Shown one piece after another: positions 14,335-22,236 of a DNA stretch of 64,000 nucleotides (position 1 is the stretch's first letter; every line of letters begins with the position of its first letter). A model generated the notes under the pieces. That model searched no databases, was not told the DNA's origin, and saw only the letters and a program-made list of their open reading frames with translations. Source of the DNA: a virus. The DNA lies in IMG/VR virus record IMGVR_UViG_3300045974_000132, positions 155,740-219,739 of that record, one strand, 5' to 3'. A program made the translations under genes and the position numbers.

Positions 14335-14488
14335 ATAAGGTTGCTTACATTCTCGATCACCTACCACCAGTAAGTCAGTGTCGATAGTTGTGATACGCTC
14401 AACGTGCAGCCCACAACTCCTATGCACGTTAAAGCTCAACTTCATCTGGACTATACATCGACCAGTCTAGGTGTTAAGCAAACCTTAT
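14335..14488 (-). ncRNA. Candidate structured RNA between split tRNA and ACP
   Basis: Closed by ATAAGGTTGCTTA with TAAGCAAACCTTAT (one-base bulge); inside, ACGTGCA / TGCACGT forms a second stem. No gene. Confidence 0.5.
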
Positions 14489-14757
14489 TGGGTAGCAGCA
14501 GCTTCGTAATAATATTCCTTGAAGTGCTTTAAGAAATCTGACAGCGTAGATTTGATAGTCACCTTAGGGCGGAAGCTATCGTCAAGCATCGTATTAAAGG
14601 TTTCTTCAACAAGAAGGATTAACTCAAACATGTCCATCGAGTCTAAATCTAAGCCTTCTAAAGTATCAGACAGACTTGCTTTGCAGGAACGATCATCTGA
14701 AAACAGTTTCAGGAATTGCTCTTGCAAAACATCTTCTTTCAGTTTTAAATTAGTCAT
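14485..14757 (-). CDS. Acyl carrier protein
   Basis: 90 aa from ATG 14757. LEGLDLDSMDMFELILLVEETF carries the Asp-Ser-Met-Asp motif with the phosphopantetheine-attachment Ser at about residue 40, followed by the acidic recognition helix. Length and helix pattern match AcpP. It would carry acyl chains if host phosphopantetheinyl transferase modifies it. Phage ACPs are rare; possible uses are diverting host lipid synthesis or acylating a phage component (inference). No acyltransferase is adjacent; a histone-like gene lies upstream. Confidence 0.87.
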   Translation of the reverse strand: MTNLKLKEDVLQEQFLKLFSDDRSCKASLSDTLEGLDLDSMDMFELILLVEETFNTMLDDSFRPKVTIKSTLSDFLKHFKEYYYEAAATQ

Positions 14758-14814
14758 AGCACAAATGAAGAAACAGGATGACCGAAGCCACCCTGTTTAT
14801 CAATACCTCGAAGG

Positions 14815-15189
14815 TTACTGACGGGACTTGCGTGAAGACTTCTTGCCATCCTTGGAACCGCGCGAAGACTTTTCGGCCTTCTTCGGTTCAGCAGCAGCGG
14901 CCGCTTTCTTAGCAGCACGGGTAGAAGTCTTGGCCGGAGCAGCAGCCTTAGCAGGAGCAGCTTTGGCAGCAGCAGCAGCAGCTTTGGCCGGGGCAGCTTT
15001 GGCGGTTGCCGCAGCAGCACGGGTAGAGCGAGCCGGAGTCTTTTCGCCAGCGGTGCCGATTGCCGAAGATTGAGCAATAGTTTGATTGACAGCTTCGACA
15101 GCATCAGCAACAGCCTTCTTGGCAGCGTCGATAGCTTTGTTGGCAGCAACCAGAGAAGAAATAGCCTTCTTGAGAGTACGAGAATTCAT
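14815..15189 (-). CDS. Histone H1-like Ala/Lys-rich protein
   Basis: 124 aa from ATG 15189 (AAGGA). The first 45 residues form an Ala-rich amphipathic helix; the rest is low-complexity Ala-Pro-Lys (AAPAKAAAPAK) ending in Arg/Ser/Lys (SSRGSKDGKKSSRKSRQ). Composition resembles eukaryotic H1 and bacterial AlgR3/HctB-type tails and predicts DNA compaction. First of a set of charged low-complexity proteins between 14.8 and 20.1 kb. Confidence 0.75.
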   Translation of the reverse strand: MNSRTLKKAISSLVAANKAIDAAKKAVADAVEAVNQTIAQSSAIGTAGEKTPARSTRAAAATAKAAPAKAAAAAAKAAPAKAAAPAKTSTRAAKKAAAAAEPKKAEKSSRGSKDGKKSSRKSRQ

Positions 15190-15277
15190 TGTTGTATTCC
15201 TTATATATGTAAAGTTGGGGAGAACATTACGCCCTCCCCTTTAAAACAGACTACTTGGTTAGTGCAATGAGACGGAA

Positions 15278-16372
15278 TTACTCGTCGTCATCACCCCAAT
15301 CTTCGTCATCTTCTTCATCATCTTCTTCATCATCTTCTTCGTCGTCGGAGTCTTCATCATCCTCGTCATCTTCTTCGTCGTCGTCGGAGTCTTCATCATC
15401 CTCGTCATCACCTTCTTCGTCATCTTCTTCATCATCTTCTTCGTCGTCGTCGGAGTCTTCATCATCCTCGTCATCACCTTCTTCGTCGTCGGCATCTTCA
15501 TCATCGCCGTCTTCGTCGTCATCACCTTCTTCTTCGTCGTCCTCGTCTTCTTCCTCAGCAGCCTTACGACCTCGCTTGGCTTTCGGAGCAGCGACTTCAG
15601 CAGCAGACGCATCTTCTTGGGAGAAGACTTGAACTTCGACGCCTGCATCATTGTTGGTGTTGATGATAACGGTTTCGCCATCAGTCGTCGTAACCTGAAT
15701 CAGGCCGCCTTCCAGTTGCGAAACTTCGCCTTGATACTCGGCCAGCGTGACCGTCTTGTAAACGTACAGCGTTGCGTCTTCACCTTCGTTGCCCTTGATA
15801 GAGACAACATCCTTCAGCGGGAAGGTAGAGACTTGGACACGCTTGCTGCGTTCCTTAGCATGACGGAACACGACATTCTCGGTAGAGAACGAAACGAGTT
15901 GACCTTCAAGCTGAACAACCAGGCGGCTGACAAGAGCGATTTGCTGACCTTCGTCAACGCCCTTGGAAGCCTTGGAACCGCGACGCGGAGCCTTGGTAGC
16001 TTTTTCGGTTGCAGCAGCGCCTCGACGCGAAGACTTCGCCGGAGCAGCTTTTGCAGTACGTGTAGTCTTGGCAGGAGCTGCCTTTGCAGCAGCGGCACCA
16101 CGACGGCCACGAGCCGGCTTTTCTTCAACTTCTTTTGCAGCACGACGACCACGTGCCGGCTTTTCAGCGGCAGCAGCCTTGCTTGAGCGAGTAGAGCGTG
16201 CCGGCTTTTCAGCAGCGGCAGCAGCGCCACGACGACCACGAGCCGGTTTTTCTTCAACTTCCTTTGGTGCGCGACGACCGCGAGTAGAGGTCTTTTCAGC
16301 GGCAGCAGCGCCACGACGGGTTGAGGTCTTTGCCGGGGCAGCCTTGGAACTACGGGTTGATGCACGAGCCAT
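15278..16372 (-). CDS. Basic-core-acidic tripartite protein (364 aa)
   Basis: ATG 16372. Residues 1-140 are basic repeats of EKPARGRR / STRSSKAAPAK type; residues about 140-265 form a compact beta-rich domain; residues 275-364 are almost entirely Asp and Glu with imperfect DDEDSDDDEEDDEE repeats (DNA repeats at 15300-15540). Similar EKP-R-R repeats occur in the recombinase and the 18995-20050 protein. The charge layout suggests nucleic-acid binding with self-association (inference). An ACTGTAAATA element lies 54 nt upstream. Confidence 0.75.
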   Translation of the reverse strand: MARASTRSSKAAPAKTSTRRGAAAAEKTSTRGRRAPKEVEEKPARGRRGAAAAAEKPARSTRSSKAAAAEKPARGRRAAKEVEEKPARGRRGAAAAKAAPAKTTRTAKAAPAKSSRRGAAATEKATKAPRRGSKASKGVDEGQQIALVSRLVVQLEGQLVSFSTENVVFRHAKERSKRVQVSTFPLKDVVSIKGNEGEDATLYVYKTVTLAEYQGEVSQLEGGLIQVTTTDGETVIINTNNDAGVEVQVFSQEDASAAEVAAPKAKRGRKAAEEEDEDDEEEGDDDEDGDDEDADDEEGDDEDDEDSDDDEEDDEEDDEEGDDEDDEDSDDDEEDDEDDEDSDDEEDDEEDDEEDDEDWGDDDE

Positions 16373-16425
16373 TTGTTACTCCTTGTTGATAAAGGTTTGT
16401 TGTATTACGTTTGTTACAACTGTTA

Positions 16426-16433
16426 TTTACAGT
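16426..16433 (-). promoter_or_regulatory. ACTGTAAATA promoter element
   Basis: AAAACTGTAAATAACAG on the minus strand, between the stop of the 356-aa gene and the start at 16372. Best-match copy of the phage element. Confidence 0.5.
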
Positions 16434-16480
16434 TTTCGGGAAAACCCAAATTGTACTTCGGGTAGAACTACATCGGACAA

Positions 16481-17551
16481 TTATTCGTTGTCGTCTTCTT
16501 CACCGGCAGCTTCTTCTTCCTCGTCCCCTTCGTCTTCATCTGCAAAGACATGAGAGAACAGAAGAATATCAGTACCGTTGACGAACAAGCTGTCAGCGTC
16601 CTTCGGACTGATCCACGGTTCCTTGCCAAGAGACACAGAATTACGTGACACCAGAGCAAAGCCTTCTTCCGGAGAAAGAAGGATGTCAAGCAATTCACGA
16701 TTTTCAGGTTCTTGCAAAGAGTCGCTAGAGATAGCAACACCGACGTATGGGTTTAGAACTTCTTCGCCCATCTTTTCCAGGATACCGCGAACGAACGAGA
16801 TAGCACGGATGATGAACTTGTGCGGTTCAGGCGAATCGTACAGCGCCGCTGCATTGATGACCAAGTTGAGATTGATAACCGAATTGACAACGCTGGTCTC
16901 TTCGTCGAGAGCAACAACTGTCCAGGTCTTCAACGTGAACAGGTCTCCGAACTTGAGGTCGAAGTCAGTGCCGTCCACGACCAGTTCAAGAAGTGTTTCA
17001 TCTTGAGAAAGCGGGAACTTGCGAAGAATATCACGTACCAGGCCTTCAGCGACTTGCTGCACGATAGGTTGCAGATCGACGGGCTTGCCGATATACGAGA
17101 CTTCACGATTTTGTGCAGCACGAACGATATTGACGATCTTGCCGAAGACACGACGCAGAACGCCTTCGCTCAGATTCTTGGCGCCGTTTGCCTTCAAGAA
17201 CGGATTGTGAAAGTTGAAAGTTTCTTCGGTGCCCGGTGTTACTTCCAGCGTAACAGACTTCAGTTCTTTCAAACCCTTCATGTACGGAGTACCGTAGCTG
17301 AGGGTAACGAACGGAAGAACCGTGATCGTATTGATCGAAGGAGCATTGAGAAACTTCAGCTCCTGCGCGATTTCTGCGTCGAGCGGATCGACAACAACAA
17401 CGGGTACGGGAGTAGCAGCACTGATACCGCCGATAGTAGCAATCGGCTTTTCAGGAGCAGCATCAGCAGCTTGAGCAGCCAGCTGTGCGTCAACCTTCAC
17501 GAGACCCGCGTCAAAATTCACGGCACCTTGATGATGTTCAGTTTGAGACAT
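16481..17551 (-). CDS. Hypothetical protein with acidic tail (356 aa)
   Basis: ATG 17551, AAGGAG site. Mixed alpha/beta body of about 330 residues with no family I recognise, ending DEGDEEEEAAGEEDDNE. The tail matches the acidic ends of neighbouring proteins. Its size, leader and adjacency to charged proteins suggest an abundant, possibly DNA-associated, late product (inference). Confidence 0.7.
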   Translation of the reverse strand: MSQTEHHQGAVNFDAGLVKVDAQLAAQAADAAPEKPIATIGGISAATPVPVVVVDPLDAEIAQELKFLNAPSINTITVLPFVTLSYGTPYMKGLKELKSVTLEVTPGTEETFNFHNPFLKANGAKNLSEGVLRRVFGKIVNIVRAAQNREVSYIGKPVDLQPIVQQVAEGLVRDILRKFPLSQDETLLELVVDGTDFDLKFGDLFTLKTWTVVALDEETSVVNSVINLNLVINAAALYDSPEPHKFIIRAISFVRGILEKMGEEVLNPYVGVAISSDSLQEPENRELLDILLSPEEGFALVSRNSVSLGKEPWISPKDADSLFVNGTDILLFSHVFADEDEGDEEEEAAGEEDDNE

Positions 17552-17598
17552 TTAAAACTCCTTGTCGGTAAGGATAAACAAAATGTTACTAGACGATA

Positions 17599-17606
17599 TT
17601 TACAGA
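17599..17606 (-). promoter_or_regulatory. ACTGTAAATA-like promoter element (TCTGTAAATA)
   Basis: Minus-strand AATCTGTAAATATCG, 48 nt before the start at 17551; one mismatch from the common core. Confidence 0.4.
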
Positions 17607-17621
17607 TTTTACTACCTGCCG

Positions 17622-18260
17622 TTATTCAATAAGAAAACGGTAATAATGCCCACTATAGTTTTCGCCGGTAGTGTAGTATTGACCCATATCAGCGATAGAC
17701 TTCACAGAGGTTACAGCTAAAACTTTTATTACAAAACCTACTTCGTCGACTTCAATAGCAGATACGGTTTTTCCTTTCTGCAAAGCTTCACCTATTCGAC
17801 GAACCCAAAAGCCACGACCCCGTGTAGATTGCGTGTTGTCGCTAATAATCTTAGAATACTTCGGATAGAGTCGATTGGTAAACAACCATTCAGGCAGGTT
17901 GGTAGTAAGATCGTAAGCTCCGTTTCGCCACACACTAACTTGGCCACACGCTTTGCTATGAAGCTTCCCTGTAAGATCGTAGTGTCGAACTCGTGCACCG
18001 TATTGAATCATGTCGGGGTCGTCACCTATATTAGCATGAACAAAATAGAAATCGGCTCCACCATCCTCCACCAGCAACACAGGTACCTTGCCACCTGTTG
18101 CAGTATAGGTTGCAACTACTTCGGCACGTTTAAGCAAAGACTTCAACTTTGCTGCGTTCTTTGCCTTGGACCTAGACCATTCTGGCTTGTACGTTCCTTC
18201 AAGCAAGTACGGCATAGAAAGAGATATGTGAGGAGTAGCAACAGTGAGAGATAGTTCCAT
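17622..18260 (-). CDS. Hypothetical protein (212 aa)
   Basis: ATG 18260, AAAGGA. Soluble alpha/beta protein with a basic segment around residues 28-48 and an aromatic C-terminus (GHYYRFLIE). No diagnostic motif. It lies just downstream of tRNA-Leu. Confidence 0.65.
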   Translation of the reverse strand: MELSLTVATPHISLSMPYLLEGTYKPEWSRSKAKNAAKLKSLLKRAEVVATYTATGGKVPVLLVEDGGADFYFVHANIGDDPDMIQYGARVRHYDLTGKLHSKACGQVSVWRNGAYDLTTNLPEWLFTNRLYPKYSKIISDNTQSTRGRGFWVRRIGEALQKGKTVSAIEVDEVGFVIKVLAVTSVKSIADMGQYYTTGENYSGHYYRFLIE

Positions 18261-18279
18261 ATTGCATCCTTTAAATAAG

Positions 18280-18290
18280 TGGTGCCCGTA
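18280..18290 (-). pseudogene. 3' tip of a split tRNA-Leu-like gene
   Basis: Minus-strand TACGGGC-A-CCA. Its CGGGC can pair with the GCCCG start of the tRNA-Leu-like fragment at 18870-18890. The fragment is short, so this rests partly on the same arrangement at two other loci. Confidence 0.4.
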
Positions 18291-18299
18291 GCACTTTAT

Positions 18300-18384
18300 T
18301 GGTGGGCGGAAAGGGACTCGAACCCTTACACCTTGCGGCTGCGGGTTTTAAGCCCGCTGCGTCTACCGATTTCGCCACCCGCCC
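18300..18384 (-). tRNA. tRNA-Leu (UAA)
   Basis: Class II, 85 nt: acceptor GGGCGGG / TCCGCCC, D-arm TGGCGAAATCGGTAGACGC, anticodon arm GCGGG-CTTAAAA-CCCGC, variable arm GCCGCAAGGTGT, T-arm AAGGG-TTCGAGT-CCCTT, encoded CCA. All leucine hallmarks are present. Its 5' end directly abuts the last base of the HNH reading frame. Confidence 0.93.
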
Positions 18385-18856
18385 TTAACATCTATAGCCA
18401 GTTAGAGCATTACCGTACTGGTTTGCTTTGAAGTACCTAGAGCGGCATGAGTGGGAGCAGAATGCAACCTTAACACGCTTCTTAGAATAAACTTCTCGAA
18501 CAAACCCAGAACACTTTGCACAATAAAGCTTTACTGGTTTTCCGTAAAGCTGGACTTGCTGCTTTTTACGATTCTTAGTTCCAGATAGCAACTGAAGATT
18601 ACGAAACTTATCATTTCTAAAGTTGCCGTCTTTGTGATCTACTTCTTCAGCGGAAGTTAAAAACCGACCAAGCTTTATTTCCAACTCTAGCATATTGCCT
18701 AGCTGTCCGTTTCACGCTATCGTACAGGATAACGATCTTTCGTCCATCTTTTCTTTTATACGGGCCGTACACCTTAAACGCATTTCCGTACAAAGCAACA
18801 AAGTCAGTGTAAAAAGTTGAGTACGGCTTACACTTTGTTTTAGACTTTGCTGGCAT
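18385..18856 (-). pseudogene. HNH homing endonuclease, frameshifted
   Basis: Two frames together make one HNH protein. The first (ATG 18856) gives VYGPYKRKDGRKIVILYD...TARQYAR; a +1 shift near 18700 then gives LEIKLGRFLTSAEEVDHKDGNFRNDKFRNLQLL, the HNH core with Asp-His and Asn-x-x-Asn, plus CAKCSGF and CSHSCRS knuckles. The join point AGA-G-TTG reads through as R-L-E-I if one base is skipped. Either an inactivated homing gene, a sequencing error or programmed shifting; no slippery heptamer is evident. Fits the HNH-tRNA pattern of this window. Confidence 0.8.
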
Positions 18857-18869
18857 TTTGGTCCTTTGT

Positions 18870-18890
18870 TACCAATTTCCCCACCCGGGC
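18870..18890 (-). pseudogene. 5' fragment of a tRNA-Leu-like gene
   Basis: GCCCGGGTGGGGAAATTGGTA on the minus strand differs from the intact tRNA-Leu 5' region (GGGCGGGTGGCGAAATCGGTA) at five positions and stops in the D-loop, exactly where the HNH leader begins. Confidence 0.6.
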
Positions 18891-18984
18891 AGTCAAGGAA
18901 GCTCTAACTCTTTTCATCTAAATCAGATGTAACGAATTAGTATTTACAAGTTGAAAGAAACTACCTTGTATTTCATTCCCTTTG

Positions 18985-18992
18985 TTTACAGT
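18985..18992 (-). promoter_or_regulatory. ACTGTAAA promoter element
   Basis: AAACTGTAAACAAAGGG immediately after the stop of the 351-aa gene on the minus strand. A second, weaker copy (CTTGTAAATACTAA) lies at about 18942. Both could start transcripts through the HNH, tRNA-Leu and 18260 gene. Confidence 0.4.
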
Positions 18993-18994
18993 TT

Positions 18995-20050
18995 TTAAAC
19001 GCGGGGACGACGAACCGTTTGAGCAGCAGCCCGTACCTTAGTAGCGTCCATGCGGTCTTCAACTTGAACGCGACGGACGGTAGTTTTGGCAGGACCTACA
19101 ACCTTACGAATCTTGGCAATAGCCCCTTCTACTTTATGTCCCTTATTTACAGTTTTTCCGGGAACACCGGGGCGGTTGGATTTGGCCTTTGCGGTCGGCT
19201 TTTCGTCATCCTCGAAGTCCATTTCTGCCGGGACGGCCTTGATACGCGGTTTGACGACAGTGGAGGCCCCGGTACGACCGCGGCGGGTCGGCTTCGATTC
19301 AACCAGCTTACGACTGCCGCGACGGGTTGGCTTTTCGTCGGCTTCGTCTGCATCTTCGACAACGGGTTGGGCACCGCGGCGGCCACGGGTAGAGGGCTTT
19401 GCATCAGCTTCAGTAGCACGACGGCCACGGGCAGGCTTTTCTTCGTCGTCTTCACGGCGGCCGCGTTTGGCTTTTTCCGCAGCTTCAAGACGCCGCTGGG
19501 CACGTGCGCTCAAAGGCTTGTCTGCGCTACGACGGGTTGGGGCAGCTGTAGAAGCAGCGGAAGCACGGCGCGAAGTGCGCGTAGGCTTTTCTTCAATGTC
19601 AGCCCCGAATTCTTTCACGAACTTTGCCGGAGCATCTTCACGTTCAGACAAGTCCTTCAGAGTACGGGCAGACAAGCTTTCGCTGTACGCAACGATCATC
19701 GTCCAAAGACGATTGGAGATTTCAGTGTAGTTGATTGCCCGTTTGACCAACAGATGAATGTCATCTTCATCCTTGAGCTTGATGATTGCATCTTGGGCAG
19801 CGACAACGGGATCGACAAGAACAGAGGCCGACTTTTCATCGAGCTTGGCGTACGCTGCAATAAGGCCAGCATGACGGGCTTGGTTGCCGTTTGCTTTCAT
19901 CCAGGTACGAACCTGACGTTCAAGCTTGCTGGGAAACTCTTCGTTGTCCCAATGATCGACAGCAAGTTGCACGTTGGCCGAAGTGAGGGTTGCTTTTGCA
20001 GTAAGAGCATGAAGCTTGGTGAGGGTAGAATTTTGACGCGAGATTGCCAT
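18995..20050 (-). CDS. Protein with helical head and Arg-rich repeat tail (351 aa)
   Basis: ATG 20050. Residues 1-155 are a helical globular domain; the remainder is low-complexity with repeats EKPARGRRATE, KPSTRGRRGA, EKPTRRGSRK and SKPTRRGRTG. The same EKP-x-R-R unit appears in the 15278-16372 protein and in the recombinase N-terminus, pointing to shared origin or convergent selection for a polycationic tail. Probably nucleic-acid associated (inference). Confidence 0.72.
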   Translation of the reverse strand: MAISRQNSTLTKLHALTAKATLTSANVQLAVDHWDNEEFPSKLERQVRTWMKANGNQARHAGLIAAYAKLDEKSASVLVDPVVAAQDAIIKLKDEDDIHLLVKRAINYTEISNRLWTMIVAYSESLSARTLKDLSEREDAPAKFVKEFGADIEEKPTRTSRRASAASTAAPTRRSADKPLSARAQRRLEAAEKAKRGRREDDEEKPARGRRATEADAKPSTRGRRGAQPVVEDADEADEKPTRRGSRKLVESKPTRRGRTGASTVVKPRIKAVPAEMDFEDDEKPTAKAKSNRPGVPGKTVNKGHKVEGAIAKIRKVVGPAKTTVRRVQVEDRMDATKVRAAAQTVRRPRV

Positions 20051-20116
20051 GACGTTTCTCCGAGAGAAAGAATTTGGATACTGAAGATTGAAAGTTTCAA
20101 ACTTTGAGAAGGCTTG

Positions 20117-20539
20117 TTAGCCGCCGACAGCGGGCACCGGAATGCGCTTCGGGTGTAACGAATAGACCTGGTTTTCTGTATGAAACTCGATTTCAGCCCA
20201 GTCTGTCATATCGCGCTGAATACCGTAAGTCATCAAAGCTGACTCAAAGGAATCGAGCTTGTCTGAGGTGAAAGTAGTAGTGCTTTCTTCACCAACGACA
20301 TGATCGCCAGCTTTGACAATGAAGTACGAGGCAGGACGTACATCGCTGCCGCGCAGTTCATTGAATCGACGGAGAGCTTCTGCTTTGGGAGCAAATGCCA
20401 TTGTCAGAAGTTTTTGTACGGGCTTGGGTACGTTACGGCCTGCTTCATAGCGAGAGCCGCCGCTTTGAGTAACACCAAGACGCGACCAGAAAGCCACTTG
20501 ATTGAGGCCGAGTTTTTTGCGGAGTTCAGTTGCGTTCAT
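20117..20539 (-). CDS. XRE-type helix-turn-helix protein
   Basis: 140 aa from ATG 20539. Residues 1-50 (LRKKLGLNQVAFWSRLGVTQSGGSRYEAGRNVPK) match a Cro/C1-type helix-turn-helix, with Gln at the recognition-helix start. The remaining 85 residues form an unrelated acidic domain. A DNA-binding regulator is likely; its target is unknown. It lies between the polycationic protein and the PC4-like protein. Confidence 0.75.
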   Translation of the reverse strand: MNATELRKKLGLNQVAFWSRLGVTQSGGSRYEAGRNVPKPVQKLLTMAFAPKAEALRRFNELRGSDVRPASYFIVKAGDHVVGEESTTTFTSDKLDSFESALMTYGIQRDMTDWAEIEFHTENQVYSLHPKRIPVPAVGG

Positions 20540-20554
20540 TTTGAAAGTGTCCTT

Positions 20555-21043
20555 TTACAGAGAGGTTTGCTTGACCCAAACAGCATCATTGAAGGTTGCG
20601 ACACGGCGTTTCTTGACATTCTTGCTGAAGACGTAGAACTTATCGACCAGTTCATAGTCCCCAAGGAAGGCAAAGATAACATCACCTTCAGCCTTCTTGC
20701 GGTACTTCTTGGCTTCCACGTAGCTTTCAAAGATGCGGTATTCTGCAATCTTCAATTCACGATTCAGCGGGCGATCAGCTTTGTCAGCCGGCAGCAGAAC
20801 GTAGAGCTTGGGCGTGTTCATGTCGTCACGCACTTTGCCGAAGACTTCAAGCTGCTTTAGCATTGCCGCAGCAACAGCTTCAACCTGATCGACGGGCACC
20901 ATAATGCCCTTCGGCGTCGGCTTGAACTCTTCGCCGGCCAGATAGAAGTTGCGAACGTCGATGTAGTCCACGTTTTTGAAACGAGTACCCACGACTTGAA
21001 TGCAAGCTTTGCCACCGGGCTTTTTCAGAACGAGTGGTTTCAT
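20555..21043 (-). CDS. PC4/p15-like single-stranded-DNA-binding protein
   Basis: 162 aa from ATG 21043 with a perfect AAGGAG. Residues about 20-65 (VDYIDVRNFYLAGEEFKPTPKGIMVPVDQVEAVAAAML) follow the PC4 pattern: IDIR-x-Y, then K-P-x-x-K-G-I, then a helix. PC4-fold proteins dimerise, bind single-stranded DNA and influence transcription. The C-terminal 90 residues are phage-specific and basic. Assignment is by motif only. Confidence 0.65.
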   Translation of the reverse strand: MKPLVLKKPGGKACIQVVGTRFKNVDYIDVRNFYLAGEEFKPTPKGIMVPVDQVEAVAAAMLKQLEVFGKVRDDMNTPKLYVLLPADKADRPLNRELKIAEYRIFESYVEAKKYRKKAEGDVIFAFLGDYELVDKFYVFSKNVKKRRVATFNDAVWVKQTSL

Positions 21044-21056
21044 GTTGTGAATCTCC

Positions 21057-21557
21057 TTAAGGCCGTATGCCTGCGTTGCTGTGGAATTTCTCCACTGCGT
21101 CAAGAACGATCTTTTCAAGAACGTCCTTGTGTAAAACAGGTTGCAGGATACAGTCGATTATCTGAGCGTAAAGATGCTCAAGTGTATGCTTGATTGTCGG
21201 ATACGAATACATGAAGGTGCTCTCTGTCACCAAAGGTTTGTACTCGGGCTTACCGATAACGTTGGTCATCCAATTACCCAAGCAAGAGTGGTACTCGCCG
21301 AAGTAATTCCTGTGCAGAGTTTTTAACAACCAGTCCTTCTTGATGCGCTTGTTTCCCTTGATAAGGGAGAATTGATAAACACGCGCAAGAGGAGCAAGAA
21401 CACCGTTGTTTAGCCAGTGATGACTATCAACACAGGGAGGCAGTCCGAGCAGTAGGCATATATGCTCCTGAATAACAGGAGTGAGGGCTTCGATTTTGTT
21501 TTCAGCATCTTTCTTGGGAAGAGACATGCCCAAAGAAATCAGAACATGCTTTACCAT
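21057..21557 (-). CDS. Hypothetical helical protein (166 aa)
   Basis: ATG 21557 overlaps the upstream stop (TAATG), AAAGG site. Mostly helical with several Cys and His; no recognised motif. Confidence 0.6.
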   Translation of the reverse strand: MVKHVLISLGMSLPKKDAENKIEALTPVIQEHICLLLGLPPCVDSHHWLNNGVLAPLARVYQFSLIKGNKRIKKDWLLKTLHRNYFGEYHSCLGNWMTNVIGKPEYKPLVTESTFMYSYPTIKHTLEHLYAQIIDCILQPVLHKDVLEKIVLDAVEKFHSNAGIRP

Positions 21558-21808
21558 TATTTAAACCTTTCACACAGGGCCGCAATATCAAAGAACGGTT
21601 TGCGGCGAATTTCTTCAGAATCAGGTAGTGCTGCGCGGAAGTCCTTCCACATCAAGATAAGCTGACGCTCACGAAATTCGTGCTGGTCAATAGACGCAGT
21701 GGACATGTTGTGCTTACCGAGAATGGGCAGAAACAGGTTTTCGTAATACTTCTTCTCAAAAACCTGATTCATAACTTCTGCCGACTTTGATTTTATATCA
21801 AGCGGCAT
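21557..21808 (-). CDS. Hypothetical protein (83 aa)
   Basis: ATG 21808, GGGG site. Charged helical protein, coupled to the 166-aa protein. No family recognised. Confidence 0.6.
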   Translation of the reverse strand: MPLDIKSKSAEVMNQVFEKKYYENLFLPILGKHNMSTASIDQHEFRERQLILMWKDFRAALPDSEEIRRKPFFDIAALCERFK

Positions 21809-21814
21809 GGTCGT

Positions 21815-22180
21815 CTACCCCAATGAAGCAAACATCGTACGGAGCAGCGTCACAGCACTGTTGGCCGCAGCAAACGCTTCAATACGAGAGGCAGGCAGAG
21901 CGATGGCAAACAGTTCAAGTGCTTGCCCTTCAACCTGCATGTTGAGAAACAGACGGCTTTCAACCTTCTGCGTTTCATCGACGATCAGAACATTGACGTC
22001 CTTGATTTCGCAGCCTTCTGTGACCATGTCGTAGTCAGCAACAACCCCGTCGGCCAATTTCTTGGACGAGAAGAAGGTTGCTTCTTCCAACTTCTCGACG
22101 AAGCCTATGCTGTTTGGGTATTGAACAACGAAACCCTGATTCGGGATGAAGATAGAGTGAAACAGTTTCAGCTTGGGCAT
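21815..22180 (-). CDS. Hypothetical protein (121 aa)
   Basis: ATG 22180 is selected because GGAGG lies seven bases upstream. Compact alpha/beta protein; VNVLIVDETQKVESRLFLNM in the middle. Unknown. Confidence 0.65.
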   Translation of the reverse strand: MPKLKLFHSIFIPNQGFVVQYPNSIGFVEKLEEATFFSSKKLADGVVADYDMVTEGCEIKDVNVLIVDETQKVESRLFLNMQVEGQALELFAIALPASRIEAFAAANSAVTLLRTMFASLG

Positions 22181-22236
22181 GATGTGCCTCCAACGTTTAT
22201 TTAAGGTGTAGAGCTTAGAGCCTTTGAGCAAGACTC

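Noticed and set aside
15255-15632. Plus-strand poly-serine open frame
   Set aside because: It is the reverse of the Asp/Glu-coding repeats of the 15278-16372 gene and lacks a ribosome-binding site; the same holds for 44107-44808.
19147-19160. ACTGTAAATA copy
   Set aside because: It lies inside the coding sequence of the 18995-20050 gene, far from any start, so it was not counted as a promoter.
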